From Rivularia sp. MS3 (lineage in GTDB: Bacteria > Cyanobacteriota > Cyanobacteriia > Cyanobacteriales > Nostocaceae), in contig JAHCMI010000075.1 of NCBI GenBank assembly GCA_019192545.1, positions 1 through 45,123 of the forward strand: a DNA stretch of 45,123 bases. The letters run 5' to 3'. Of the stretch, positions 26,438-35,648 are shown one piece after another (position 1 is the first letter of the stretch; the number at the start of each line of letters is the position of its first letter). Under the pieces are notes generated by a model. It had not been told where the DNA came from and did not search any database. It was given only the letters and a program-made list of their open reading frames with translations. Position numbers and translations under genes: made by a program.

Positions 26438-27561
26438 TTCATACCCTCGTTTTATATGTTTCTCTATATTATTCTTTCTATTGCTGAAGTTAACTATACT
26501 TATGATTTATTTAACGTTCAAGTCTTTGTTTTTCAATTCTATACTTAACTCATTCTTTAGAAATAAATCTAAATAATACTTAGGGTGTATACTCTCATTA
26601 ATTTATAGAAACTTTAACTAAATACTTATGAGTTGATCGCAGATAAAAAATTCAGTCAAACAAATAGCTACGCTATGACTGTAATTTCTACATATCAACA
26701 GTTTAGCGCAAACATAAAGAAAAGATAAAGGCAAAATTGAAAACAACTTTTTTTGGAATTAAATCATACTGTTACATGGTGTTAAGCAGTGTATATCAAA
26801 GCTTTCGGCTGTATTAGGATTAATTTTGGAATATTGGTAAATTGTTAACTTTAAACATATAAATTTTATGTACTTTAACGAATTTGATAACTGCGCTTGT
26901 TTAAGAATCGAGCATAGAAAATTCTGCCAAAAGATGTAAACTGATTCGCTTTAGACCACAATTATTGAAAATCGGTCAGAACGGACCGCCAGTAAGTCAG
27001 TGTATCTTCACAAAAAAATGTTACAAATACCTTTTATAGATACAAATATAATAAAGAAGTTGGATTGAAAAAGTAGCGTTAGATGGCGTTTATCAACTCC
27101 TATTTTCTTTATATTGCCAAAATAATCTTAAGAATAGGATGTGAGTATCCAAATACTGTATGGATTCTCACAAAAATAAATCATGGACATTGCACGATAT
27201 CAGCTTTTTCTGTTGCGTAGAATACAGAAAGTTGAATGGGTAAGAGCATTTCACCAGAATGTAATTTACCGAAATAAAAATCGTTAGACTTGAAGTTATG
27301 CTTCAAAATTTGAGGCTGGCATAAGCACTAAGGCGTTGAAAATTGTAATAAAGACAAGGGAGTAGCAACTAGCAAGTAGCAATAGAGGTTTGAGACTAAT
27401 TTACCTGCATGTTACATAGCTCCGTTTATTTGTGCCGACTTACTTAGATTAATTAGCTGCGATAATTAGCTACAACCTTCCAAGGTTACGAAATATATCA
27501 GTTACAATCGGCGTGTGCCAGTTCCTAGAATACATAAAAAGCACTAAAACTGATAGTTAGT
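26438..27561. other. 1.1-kb region without a recognised gene
   Basis: Between the divergent coiled-coil gene and the solute-binding protein I see no credible coding frame. Small hairpins are present: 26648-26687 (described separately), CGGTC/GACCG at 26973-26988 and TTGAAG/CTTCAA at 27290-27306. It may hold long leaders or a non-coding RNA; neither can be shown from sequence alone. Confidence 0.4.
26648..26687 (-). terminator. Possible minus-strand terminator of an unseen transcript
   Basis: AAATTCAGTCA and TGACTGTAATTT pair over 11 bp with one bulge. Read on the minus strand the stem runs into a string of T residues (GAATTTTTTATC). No minus-strand gene lies immediately upstream, so if real it would end an unrecognised RNA, or it marks chance. 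Confidence 0.3.
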
Positions 27562-28728
27562 ATGCACAGACGCTCATTTTTGTTCGGAACATCTACACTT
27601 CTTCTATCGCAAATGCTTGTAGGGTGTAATGCTTCTAAACAGCCTCAATTAACAGTACAGGTACTCAAAGGCTCTATTCCCGGAAGAATACTTAAAGAAT
27701 TTCAAGAAAGTTTATCGCAAAAAGCACAGTTAAAGTTTTCGCCAGTAGTGCAGTTGCAACAGTTATTCAAGCAATTGCGAAGCCTGCAAAAAAAAGAAGC
27801 AGCACAAAAGGAATCTGAAGGTTTTGATATCTCCGGGTTATTTGGCAAATCTTCAGCAAAGAATATTGACTTACTCACTTTGGGAGATTTTTGGTTAAAA
27901 GAGGCTATTGAAAAAGAACTTATTCAATCATTATCTCCCCAAGAGTTTAAAAATTGGTCTAACTTATCCCCGAAATGGCAAGAGTTGGTAACTCGTAACA
28001 ATCAAGGTTTGGCAGATAAGCAAGGAAAAATCTGGGCTGCACCTTACCGCTGGGGTAGTACGGTGATTATATATCGTAAGGATAAGTTAGAAAAATTTGA
28101 TTGGGAAGTTAAAGACTGGAGCGATTTGTGGAGAGAAGAATTAAAAGGACGAATTTCTTTACTCAACCAACCACGGGAAGTTATTGGATTAACGTTGAAA
28201 AAATTAGGAAAATCTTACAACAGCGAAAATTTACAGGATATAAAATCTTTAAAATCAGAATTACAAATTTTAAATAACCAGGTAAAATTTTATAATTCTA
28301 CCAACTACATTGAACCATTAATTCTGGGAGACACTTGGTTAGCAGTAGGTTGGTCTAATGATATTGTGTCTTTACTTTCCCGCTATCCGAAATTAAGCGT
28401 AGTCGTTCCGAATTCGGGAACTGCACTTTGGGCAGATTTATGGGTACAACCCAAAGTGACAGCTAAAAACCAGGAAACTCAAGAGAGTTTATCAACAAAG
28501 TGGATTGATTTCTGTTGGAAACCTGAGATAGCAAAACAAATTGCGGTGCTTACTAAGGCTAATTCTCCTATTGATATAGAAATACCAGCATCTGAAATTG
28601 CCAAGCCGTTGCAAAATGTGCTGTCTGCAAATCCCGAAGTTTTCGAGAAAAGCGAATTTCTACTTCCTTTATCTCCTTCAGCAGCTAAGGAGTATGACTC
28701 ATTATTCAGGAAAATTAAAAGTAGCTAG
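27562..28728 (+). CDS. Extracellular solute-binding lipoprotein (PotD-like)
   Basis: This 388-residue protein has an N-terminal export signal with twin arginines (HRRSFLF, R3-R4), a hydrophobic stretch, and a lipobox L19-V-G-C22, so it is probably a Tat-exported lipoprotein anchored to the membrane at Cys22. The mature part resembles the periplasmic polyamine/spermidine-binding fold: PYRWGSTVIIYRKDKLE, WSDLWREELKGRISLL, LGDTWLAVGWSNDIVSLL and ALWADLWVQP. No permease or ATPase gene is adjacent, so it is an orphan component here. It is 24 bases from the convergent secreted protein gene. The ligand is unknown. Confidence 0.85.
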   Translation: MHRRSFLFGTSTLLLSQMLVGCNASKQPQLTVQVLKGSIPGRILKEFQESLSQKAQLKFSPVVQLQQLFKQLRSLQKKEAAQKESEGFDISGLFGKSSAKNIDLLTLGDFWLKEAIEKELIQSLSPQEFKNWSNLSPKWQELVTRNNQGLADKQGKIWAAPYRWGSTVIIYRKDKLEKFDWEVKDWSDLWREELKGRISLLNQPREVIGLTLKKLGKSYNSENLQDIKSLKSELQILNNQVKFYNSTNYIEPLILGDTWLAVGWSNDIVSLLSRYPKLSVVVPNSGTALWADLWVQPKVTAKNQETQESLSTKWIDFCWKPEIAKQIAVLTKANSPIDIEIPASEIAKPLQNVLSANPEVFEKSEFLLPLSPSAAKEYDSLFRKIKSS

Positions 28729-28752
28729 AGCATAAAGAGTTAGAAATTAGTA

Positions 28753-29259
28753 TTAGTTAGAAATGTTAGTTAGCAAGCTTGTAGCATTCATATTGATATT
28801 GCATAAAGGAGTAGTTAAATTTAAATTACAGGTATAAGTTGCTAAAGGTTCTTTTTCGTAGTTGAAAACACGAATATTGTAACCGTAAGTTCGGGCTACG
28901 CTACCCAAGTGATTGACAAATTTATAACGTTCTAAATAATCTAATACGCTCCAAATTTGCTCGTTGACAATCAAGTCAACTCTTCCCGGTTGAGAATTTC
29001 TAGCAGGGTATGCTATCCAATTATCTAAAAGTTTATTTTCAGATTGTTCTTGCGCCCACCATAAACTGGGAACAGTTAACTGCTGTTGATAAATGGTATC
29101 TGCTGTAATCACATCGCCTTTAGGATTAGTGAGTAAATCTAGTTCTAATGAAGCTTGAGAAGGCGCGGGTATTCGAGAATCTCGTGCTTGTGCAAATTGA
29201 GCCGGTAATACGGAAAGCGTGCTAATAACAATACCGAACAATACGGAAAATTTAGACAT
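28753..29259 (-). CDS. Secreted hypothetical protein
   Basis: This 168-residue protein has an N-terminal signal peptide, MSKFSVLFGIVISTLSVLPA, with a likely cleavage after the AQA near residue 25. The mature part is mixed alpha/beta with a Trp pair at about 66-68 (PSLWWAQEQ), QPGRVDLIVNEQIWSVLDY, and two Cys residues near the C-terminus (Cys about 145 and 154) that could form a disulfide. I do not know its function. Its last codons (around LLTNISN) are encoded by a heptamer-like stretch, and the terminal repeat near 28737-28780 overlaps the 3' end. Confidence 0.65.
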   Translation of the reverse strand: MSKFSVLFGIVISTLSVLPAQFAQARDSRIPAPSQASLELDLLTNPKGDVITADTIYQQQLTVPSLWWAQEQSENKLLDNWIAYPARNSQPGRVDLIVNEQIWSVLDYLERYKFVNHLGSVARTYGYNIRVFNYEKEPLATYTCNLNLTTPLCNINMNATSLLTNISN

Positions 29260-29482
29260 AATAAATTATTAATATTTATGATTAACGTTTATTTTGAATA
29301 CATTGACTAGTGTTTTATGTGGTGATGTTCCGTTGTTATTATAATCTTCAAATCTAATTTTTTCTATAGCATTCCTAAATAGTTTATGAGATATAATAAA
29401 CCCGTTTTTCCAAAAAATCTAGTTTCTTAAACCTATTTTGATGCCAACTCATTTAGGATAGCTATAGTCAAGTAGTTAACCT

Positions 29483-30253
29483 CTAAATTTTATTTAGCTG
29501 TTGAATAAAAAAGTAGCAAGTCATACTTAAACTAACACCGATGATAAAGCTTCGTATCCATAATGGGTGTAGTTTACGAGCTAGATAAGCACTACTATAA
29601 GCACCAATTATTGCACCAACAGCCATAATTAAAGCTTCAAACCAAATAATTTTGTTGGCAAAACTAAAATGGACAATAGCAGCTGCATTAATACAGGTTG
29701 CTAACCAGGATTTATAAGCATTTATTCCGTGGATATTCTGCAAACCTGTAAAATTCAATAAAGCTAACATCAAAATTCCGCAACCACCACCAAAGTATCC
29801 GCCATAAGTTGCAATAATTAGCTGCAAAGGCAAAATAAGACTTAGTGGTAAGCGAATTTGTTGATAATCTTGGCTGCGCTTATTTAAGAATTTCATCAAA
29901 GGTTGACTGAAGATAAACAAAAGCGTTGCTATCAACATTAAATATGGAACTAAAGCCGAAAATTTAGCTGGGGATGTATGTAAAAGTAAGTAAGAGCCAG
30001 AAATACCTCCCATGACGCTGACGCAACTTAGTAATAATAATAATTTTCGTTGATGTGTAAATTCTCGACGATAAGCCACAGTACTAGCAACAGTGCCAAA
30101 CCATAATGCTGCTGCATTTGTAGCATTTGCATTAATAGAAGGAACTCCCGATATTAAAAGCGCGGGGAAAGCAACTAAACCACCACCACCAGCCACACCA
30201 TTAATAATTCCTGCAATTAATGATGCGGAAAATAACAGAGATATCGAGTTCAT
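29483..30253 (-). CDS. TSUP/TauE-SafE family membrane transporter
   Basis: This 256-residue protein has about eight membrane segments. The start GIINGVAGGGGLVAFPALLI is the typical first repeat of the sulfite-exporter TauE/SafE family, and the second repeat contains GGYFGGGCGILMLALL. The family moves small sulfur- or carbon-containing anions out of or into cells, but the substrate here is not known. It lies 66 bases downstream of a methyltransferase on the same strand and may be co-transcribed, both divergent from a LysR regulator. The downstream spacer 29260-29482 is AT-rich with nothing clear. Confidence 0.88.
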   Translation of the reverse strand: MNSISLLFSASLIAGIINGVAGGGGLVAFPALLISGVPSINANATNAAALWFGTVASTVAYRREFTHQRKLLLLLSCVSVMGGISGSYLLLHTSPAKFSALVPYLMLIATLLFIFSQPLMKFLNKRSQDYQQIRLPLSLILPLQLIIATYGGYFGGGCGILMLALLNFTGLQNIHGINAYKSWLATCINAAAIVHFSFANKIIWFEALIMAVGAIIGAYSSAYLARKLHPLWIRSFIIGVSLSMTCYFFIQQLNKI

Positions 30254-30319
30254 AGAAAAATGAATTGTTAAATATAACGCAATCAGTGAAATCAGCGAAA
30301 TCCATTTAATCCGTGATAG

Positions 30320-31099
30320 TCACTTTTTTATCGCTTTCACCTGAATCCTGCGATAATCAGCAAACCAATTTCCTTCTTGATACAACTTTGGTTTTAACTG
30401 CTTTTCTACATCTTGAATTACTTGATTAATTTCTTTGTTTGATAATCCCTTAAAGAAATTACCACCAAACATTTTTAACCAGTTTGCTAAACCAGCGTCT
30501 TCGTCTTGTAATAAAGTGGGACGATAATATAAATTGCTGTAGGTAACTTCAAAACCTTGTTTTTCTAATTTTGCAGCGTATTCGCTGATGCTGGGGAAAT
30601 ACCAAGGGTTTAATCTTGATGGATTATCAAAACCAATTTTTTCTAATGCTTTGTACAAAGCTTTGACAATTGATTCAATATTACCCTTTCCACCAAATTC
30701 CGCGATAAATCTGCCGCCAATATTGAGCGATTGATTGATACTATTAATTACATCATCTGCTTGTGGAATCCAATGCAAAACAGCATTAGAAAAAACAGCA
30801 TCAACAGATTGTGGTAATTTAAACTTCCTAGCATCTGCAATTTGAAATTTTAATTTGGGATAATTTTGTTGCGCTTTTTCAACCATCTCATTTGCGCTAT
30901 CAATTCCGATTACTTCGGCACCCGATTCGGCAATTTTTGCGGTTAATTGTCCCGTACCACATCCTAAGTCTAAAACTTTTTCGTTTGATTTCGGGTTGAG
31001 AATTTCTAATAAATTTTCGCCATATTTCCATACAAAAGCATGTTTATCTTGGTACAGCGAACTGTTCCAATGATTATTGGATATTGATGTTTTATTCAT
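30320..31099 (-). CDS. Class I SAM-dependent methyltransferase
   Basis: This 259-residue protein has motif I VLDLGCGTGQ at residues 42-51, motif II-like VIGIDSANEMV, then FQIADARKF and a post-motif DAVFSNAVLHWIPQ. The family resembles trans-aconitate or type-11 methyltransferases, which act on small molecules. The C-terminal helical part (NWLKMFGGNFFKGLS) would cover the substrate. It is divergent from the LysR regulator, with 236 bases between their starts, and upstream of the TSUP transporter, so a regulated two-gene unit is likely (inference). Confidence 0.88.
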   Translation of the reverse strand: MNKTSISNNHWNSSLYQDKHAFVWKYGENLLEILNPKSNEKVLDLGCGTGQLTAKIAESGAEVIGIDSANEMVEKAQQNYPKLKFQIADARKFKLPQSVDAVFSNAVLHWIPQADDVINSINQSLNIGGRFIAEFGGKGNIESIVKALYKALEKIGFDNPSRLNPWYFPSISEYAAKLEKQGFEVTYSNLYYRPTLLQDEDAGLANWLKMFGGNFFKGLSNKEINQVIQDVEKQLKPKLYQEGNWFADYRRIQVKAIKK

Positions 31100-31335
31100 T
31101 TGAGTAAAGTATGGATGGACAAAGATGCCCGTAACACAATATTTTTAGGGTATAGCTAAATATTGTATTTAAATTAATCTAAATAAATACCGCTATATTT
31201 ATTACTTTAAGAAAAGGATTGAATTATGTCCAATATGTATTACACACACAATTGATATTTAATAAATATATGTTGCCAATAATGAAATTATAGATTCCAG
31301 CTTTAACCTTGAACCTATAACCTTTAACCTTAAAA

Positions 31336-32202
31336 ATGGAACTACGACATCTACGTTATTTTCTAACTTTGGCAGAGGAATTACATTTTGGTAGGGCTGC
31401 CGAAAGACTACATATTGCTCAACCTCCGCTGAGTCAACAAATTCGTCAGCTAGAAAATGAGTTAGGTTTTGAATTATTTCATCGTACTAAACGTAAAGTA
31501 GAATTAACTGAAGCGGGAAAAGTTTTTCTAGTTGAAGTACAGCAAATCTTTCGACAGCTTGAACAAGCAATATTTTTAGGAAGACAAGTTAGTCGGGGAG
31601 AAATCGGACAGTTGGTTATTGGTTTTGTAAGTTCTGCTGCTTACAATATTTTGCCAGATTATTTATTACAGTTTCGCAACAATAATCCTAATATCAATTT
31701 AGAATTGCACGAATTAACTACAGACGAACAATTACGCTGGCTGAATTCGGGTAAGATTGATGTTGGTTTTGTACGTCCACCTGTAGATAAAGATATTTAT
31801 GATTTTAAGATAGTTTTTGATGAGTCGTTGATAATAGCCTTACCAGAAAATCATCCTTTAGCCAATCAAGAAAAAGTCAGTTTGTCGTCTTTAATAAATG
31901 AATCATTTATATTATTTCCGCGTTTTTTAGCACCAGGACTTTATGATTTAATTATTAGCTTTTGTCAGCAAGTTGGTTTTAGTCCAAAACTTGCTCAAGA
32001 AGCAATTCAAATGCAGACTATTGTTAGTTTAGTTGCAGCACAAATAGGTGTTGCTATCGTTCCAGAATCATTACAAAATCTACGACGGACTGGTGTTGTT
32101 TATAAATATTTTGTGGAAGAAACACCGAAGGTTAGTATTGCGATGATTTGGAGAAAAAATGATGTTTCTGCGGTTTTGAAAAGGTTTTTAGAGATAGTTT
32201 AG
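31336..32202 (+). CDS. LysR-family transcriptional regulator
   Basis: This 288-residue regulator begins MELRHLRYFLTLAEELHFGR with the winged helix-turn-helix (about 1-60: AERLHIAQPPLSQQIRQLE), followed by a periplasmic-binding-protein-like effector domain (about 90-285). It is divergent from the methyltransferase and TSUP genes, the usual position of a LysR regulator and its targets, and convergent with the Imm7-like gene whose stop codon directly abuts its own. The effector is unknown. Confidence 0.94.
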   Translation: MELRHLRYFLTLAEELHFGRAAERLHIAQPPLSQQIRQLENELGFELFHRTKRKVELTEAGKVFLVEVQQIFRQLEQAIFLGRQVSRGEIGQLVIGFVSSAAYNILPDYLLQFRNNNPNINLELHELTTDEQLRWLNSGKIDVGFVRPPVDKDIYDFKIVFDESLIIALPENHPLANQEKVSLSSLINESFILFPRFLAPGLYDLIISFCQQVGFSPKLAQEAIQMQTIVSLVAAQIGVAIVPESLQNLRRTGVVYKYFVEETPKVSIAMIWRKNDVSAVLKRFLEIV

Positions 32203-32610
32203 TTAAAATGAATCTTCAATCTTTGGAATACAAGGTGATAAAAATTTATCTTTAAATAATTCAAATTTACCTCTTACTAATCTCCAAACTTGAAATTCAT
32301 TATTTAATTCCGGTATTTCATTATCCCATACATAAAGAAGTCCATAGGAACCCGGAGCTTTATTTTCTATAAGTTTAAAAATATCCAGCAATATTTTTGA
32401 TGTTGATGAGCTATGATTAGCTGAACCTGAAAACCATGCAAAACATTCACCATTTACAAAATGTAATCCAGCAATATCACGTTCATCATCAAAATCTTCA
32501 ATTAAATTTCTAGTATAATCGCTTATTTCTCGTAGCTTTTGTTGTTCGTTATCTATTTCTCCCGGAGTTACTCTAATAGTTATCCACCTGTGATATTCGT
32601 ACATATTCAA
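32203..32610 (-). CDS. Imm7-family immunity protein (orphan)
   Basis: This 135-residue protein has the landmarks I associate with Imm7 polymorphic-toxin immunity proteins: YEYHRWITIR at the start, a central NGECFAWFSGSANHS stretch, APGSYGLLYVWD, FQVWRLVRGK, and LSPCIPKIED at the end. Such proteins bind and neutralise a partner toxin. No toxin domain, secretion marker or Rhs gene is next to it, so it may be an orphan defence copy kept against neighbours. It is only 31 bases before the U32 gene end on the same strand. It could also start at the second Met (MYEYH). Confidence 0.75.
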   Translation of the reverse strand: MNMYEYHRWITIRVTPGEIDNEQQKLREISDYTRNLIEDFDDERDIAGLHFVNGECFAWFSGSANHSSSTSKILLDIFKLIENKAPGSYGLLYVWDNEIPELNNEFQVWRLVRGKFELFKDKFLSPCIPKIEDSF

Positions 32611-32641
32611 TTTTTTCTAAGTTACTAATAACTAACAAACT

Positions 32642-35221
32642 TCAACCAACAACAGTTCCCCGAGTCACACCTAATTGACTTTGCAAATTCAATTCTCGCC
32701 ACAACTGAGAACCTTTTATTTCACCATTCAGCAACTGTTGATATCTATAAATTGTTTGCTCGACTTCTTTAGGTGTCTCGTTTACAAATTCAATCCGAAA
32801 ATTCTGCAAACCCAAATCTAAAAGTTTGTATACGTATTCAGCACCAGTTTGAGCAGTACCGTTAAAAACTGTATTGCGACAACCTGCGTCAGCTTGTAAA
32901 ACATGTTCGGTTCCGACTCTATCTTTTATTTTTACCTCATGTTGTTCGCAAGGTCTTCCACAATTGCGGAAGTCGGTACCGTCGGAAAGAAATGCACAAA
33001 AGACACAATGTTCCATATGAAACATTGGCATATGTTGATGTATCGTCACCTCGTACCAATCGGGGGGAGAGGTTTTTAATAAGTCTTGAAGTTGATTTAT
33101 ATTTAGGTCGTAGGAAGCAGTGAGACGCTCTAAATTAAATTTGTTTTTGAAATAATCTGCTGTTAATGGATTGGCTATATTTAACGAAAAATCTCCGATA
33201 CATCTTTCCCCAGCAAAGAATTTTAAATGGTCGTAATTCCGAATTAAATAACCATCAGCACCAGAATTAATTACCTGTTGCAAAATCCAATTTTCCGAAG
33301 GTTTGGTAATTCTCGGAGGAGCAACAAAGAGGAGTGGGGGAGAGGGAGAGGGGGAGAGGCGGGAATAATTTTCAACCTTTAACCTTTGACCTTTGCCCTC
33401 TAACCTTTGACCTTTAACCTTATTTACTGCTTCTTTATATTTTCTGGGGTCTTCAAATTCGCAATATATAGTGTTTATTCCGGTTTTTATTGCTGCTTTT
33501 AACTGATTTAAATTTCTAACTAAAACAATTAAATTTGGAGAATTATAAATTGTAGAGGTTGAATTAATAGCAGGAAGTAAATTTTTCAAAGAAGCGTTTT
33601 CGTCAATCACCCATCTTTTAGGCTGACTTCTTAATTCTTCTAACTTAACAACAATTTCCCGACGCATTTTATTTAATTCGCTGACGGGTAACATGAATCC
33701 ACCATTAATGCAATTTGTCAATTCTTTTAAATAAAACCCAGTATTACCCAAACGTCCAAATTGTTCTTGTAACCTTTCCGTCGTCAAAGGTTTATTTCGA
33801 GCTTCTACCAAAGTAATTCCAGATTCAACCTGCACCACATGACCTAGTTTATCGTTGGCGATCGCTACTAAATTTTGTCCTAATTCCCCATGTATTTCAA
33901 CATCAATCGGACGCTGAAATGAAGGTTTATCTCCTGCAAAACTTTGTCGTAGCTGCTTATCAAGCTCTGGATCTGAAGTTTTCCATAACTTATCACCAAC
34001 GTGAACCCTTCGCCAATTTAAATTACCTTTCCCGAAAGTTAATACAACATCTTGACCTTGATATTCCACCCCATAAATTCGACCACCTTCCTCCTTCGTT
34101 TCCGGATGTCCGCAATCAAAAACCACACCATCACCGGGTTTAATTGGTGCTTTTGATGTAATAACTACCTTTTCTTTACTAATACTTTTAACATTTCCTA
34201 AATACACTCCACGCTTCTTACCAAACCGAGCGTGAACCAATTTTTGATTGTTAATTCCCTCAAACCAACCCGTATAAATTCCCCGAGAAAAAGCCATCTC
34301 AAGATTGTATTTATCTACATCCCCCCAACCCCCCTTAAGAAGGGGGGCTTTATGTTTCCCCCCTTGATAAGGGGGGCTGGGGGGGATCTTAACCTTTAAC
34401 CTATCAAGCGCATCTCGATAAACCTTAGTCACATTCGCCACATACTCCGGCGACTTTAACCGTCCTTCAATCTTCAAACAGCTAACACCAGACTTGACTA
34501 AATCCGGTAGAACATCAAGCCCAGCGAGGTCTTGGGGACTGAGAAGATATCGGCGATCGCCTAAATCAACAGCTTCTCCATCCGCGATTAACTCGTAGGT
34601 CATCCGGCAAGCTTGGGCACATTCACCACGGTTAGCGGAACGACCTCCCAAAGCTTCCGAGGTTAAACATTGTCCGGAATAAGCAACACACAAAGCACCA
34701 TGAACAAAAACTTCCAAAGGTAAGGAACTTTCTTGTGTCTGCTGCTGTATCTTATTAATTTCCTTAATCGAACATTCCCGCGCCAACACCACTAAATTAC
34801 AACCCAATTCCTTCGCAAACTCCACCCCAACAGCACTAGTCACCGTCATCTGCGTAGAAGTATGAATGGGAAAATCCGGTGAAATGTGGCGAATCAAACG
34901 ACAAATTCCGACATCTTGAACGATAACCGCATCAACCCCAGCAGCTATAATTGATTTAATGTAGCGCTGTGCTTGTTTAAGCTCCTGGGGGAAAACCAAA
35001 GTATTTAAGGTGACGTACCCTTTGACTCCCCGGAGGTGAAGAAATTGCATTAACTCCGGTAAATCAGCTTCCGTAAAATTCTCCGCACGCATTCTAGCGT
35101 TAAACTTATCCAAACCAAAATAAATGGCATCAGCACCGTTTTCCACAGCAGCTTTAGCGCATTCCCAATTACCAGCAGGAGCGAGAAGTGAGGGGAGTTT
35201 ATTTGTATGGTTGGTTGTCAT
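32642..35221 (-). CDS. U32-family protein with DUF3656-like region (RlhA-related)
   Basis: This is an 859-residue member of the U32 'peptidase' family. The N-terminal half has LLAPAGNWECAKAAVENGAD, HTSTQMTVTSAVG and the Cys-rich FVHGALCVAYSGQCLTSE with ANRGECAQACRM, the conserved iron-sulfur-type cysteines. The C-terminal part has MEHCVFCAFLSDG and RNCGRPCEQH. E. coli RlhA, a shorter U32/DUF3656 protein, hydroxylates C2501 in 23S rRNA, so RNA modification is a reasonable inference. Two pieces appear to be repeat insertions: PPSPPYQGG...APLLKGGWGD (DNA 34319-34387) and the VKGQRLEGKGQRLKVE-type piece (DNA 33329-33422). The frame is kept across both. Part of the extra length is thus explained by repeats. 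Confidence 0.87.
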   Translation of the reverse strand: MTTNHTNKLPSLLAPAGNWECAKAAVENGADAIYFGLDKFNARMRAENFTEADLPELMQFLHLRGVKGYVTLNTLVFPQELKQAQRYIKSIIAAGVDAVIVQDVGICRLIRHISPDFPIHTSTQMTVTSAVGVEFAKELGCNLVVLARECSIKEINKIQQQTQESSLPLEVFVHGALCVAYSGQCLTSEALGGRSANRGECAQACRMTYELIADGEAVDLGDRRYLLSPQDLAGLDVLPDLVKSGVSCLKIEGRLKSPEYVANVTKVYRDALDRLKVKIPPSPPYQGGKHKAPLLKGGWGDVDKYNLEMAFSRGIYTGWFEGINNQKLVHARFGKKRGVYLGNVKSISKEKVVITSKAPIKPGDGVVFDCGHPETKEEGGRIYGVEYQGQDVVLTFGKGNLNWRRVHVGDKLWKTSDPELDKQLRQSFAGDKPSFQRPIDVEIHGELGQNLVAIANDKLGHVVQVESGITLVEARNKPLTTERLQEQFGRLGNTGFYLKELTNCINGGFMLPVSELNKMRREIVVKLEELRSQPKRWVIDENASLKNLLPAINSTSTIYNSPNLIVLVRNLNQLKAAIKTGINTIYCEFEDPRKYKEAVNKVKGQRLEGKGQRLKVENYSRLSPSPSPPLLFVAPPRITKPSENWILQQVINSGADGYLIRNYDHLKFFAGERCIGDFSLNIANPLTADYFKNKFNLERLTASYDLNINQLQDLLKTSPPDWYEVTIHQHMPMFHMEHCVFCAFLSDGTDFRNCGRPCEQHEVKIKDRVGTEHVLQADAGCRNTVFNGTAQTGAEYVYKLLDLGLQNFRIEFVNETPKEVEQTIYRYQQLLNGEIKGSQLWRELNLQSQLGVTRGTVVG
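33329..33422. repeat. Purine tract and heptamer repeats inside the U32 gene
   Basis: A GGGGGAGAGGGAGAGG-type tract (about 33329-33363) is followed by ACCTTTA/ACCTTTG heptamers at 33375-33422. They are translated as a Lys/Gln/Gly/Arg-rich stretch and a Ser-Pro-rich one without breaking the frame. Confidence 0.8.
34319..34387. repeat. GC-rich palindromic repeat inside the U32 gene
   Basis: ATCCCCCCAACCCCCC and its opposite arm GGGGGGCTGGGGGGGAT flank CCCCCCTTGATAAGGGGGG and CCCCCCTTAAGAAGGGGGG, so the piece is a pair of hairpins with inverted outer ends. It stays in frame and encodes a Pro/Gly-rich segment. This is a familiar cyanobacterial interspersed repeat type. Confidence 0.85.
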
Positions 35222-35306
35222 AGCGGATTGGAAGCAGTTTGATTACACCATTGTGATTGTAGCGTTCGTGGTGGATAAAGAAGCTTGGATTAAGTATTAA
35301 TTAATT

Positions 35307-35648
35307 TCAAATAATGCTTAAAACGATAGCTAATGCTTGTGAAACCAATTCCATTTGCGTATCCGATAGTTTTCCTAGCTGTCTTATTAATCTTGTTTCT
35401 GAAACAGAACGAATTTGAAATGCATCGACAGCAGATACTTTAACCAAACTATTTTCAGTTGTAGGTTCAACTTTAACCATCCAAGGACGGATTGCAAATC
35501 TTTCTTTCCAGTCAGTGATTGGTACAATCACTTTCAAAGGTAGAATACCGATGGCATCATCATTGACTATGACGCAAGGACGAGTTTTGTTAATTTCTTT
35601 GCCAATTGTTGGATCTAAATTAACTAACCAGATTTCACCTCTATTCAT
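35307..35648 (-). CDS. mazF: MazF/PemK-type mRNA interferase toxin
   Basis: This 113-residue toxin of a type II pair is expected to cleave mRNA at short sequence motifs. The family start MNRGEIWLVNLDPTIGKEIN is followed by TRPCVIVNDD, VIVPITDWKERF and a C-terminal LVSQALAIVL. The conserved Arg and Thr/Ser positions of MazF (R in KTRPCVIV and T in VPITD) are present. It overlaps the antitoxin stop by eight bases (ATGAATAG), which indicates coupled translation. A mazF-like name is given by family only. Confidence 0.93.
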   Translation of the reverse strand: MNRGEIWLVNLDPTIGKEINKTRPCVIVNDDAIGILPLKVIVPITDWKERFAIRPWMVKVEPTTENSLVKVSAVDAFQIRSVSETRLIRQLGKLSDTQMELVSQALAIVLSII

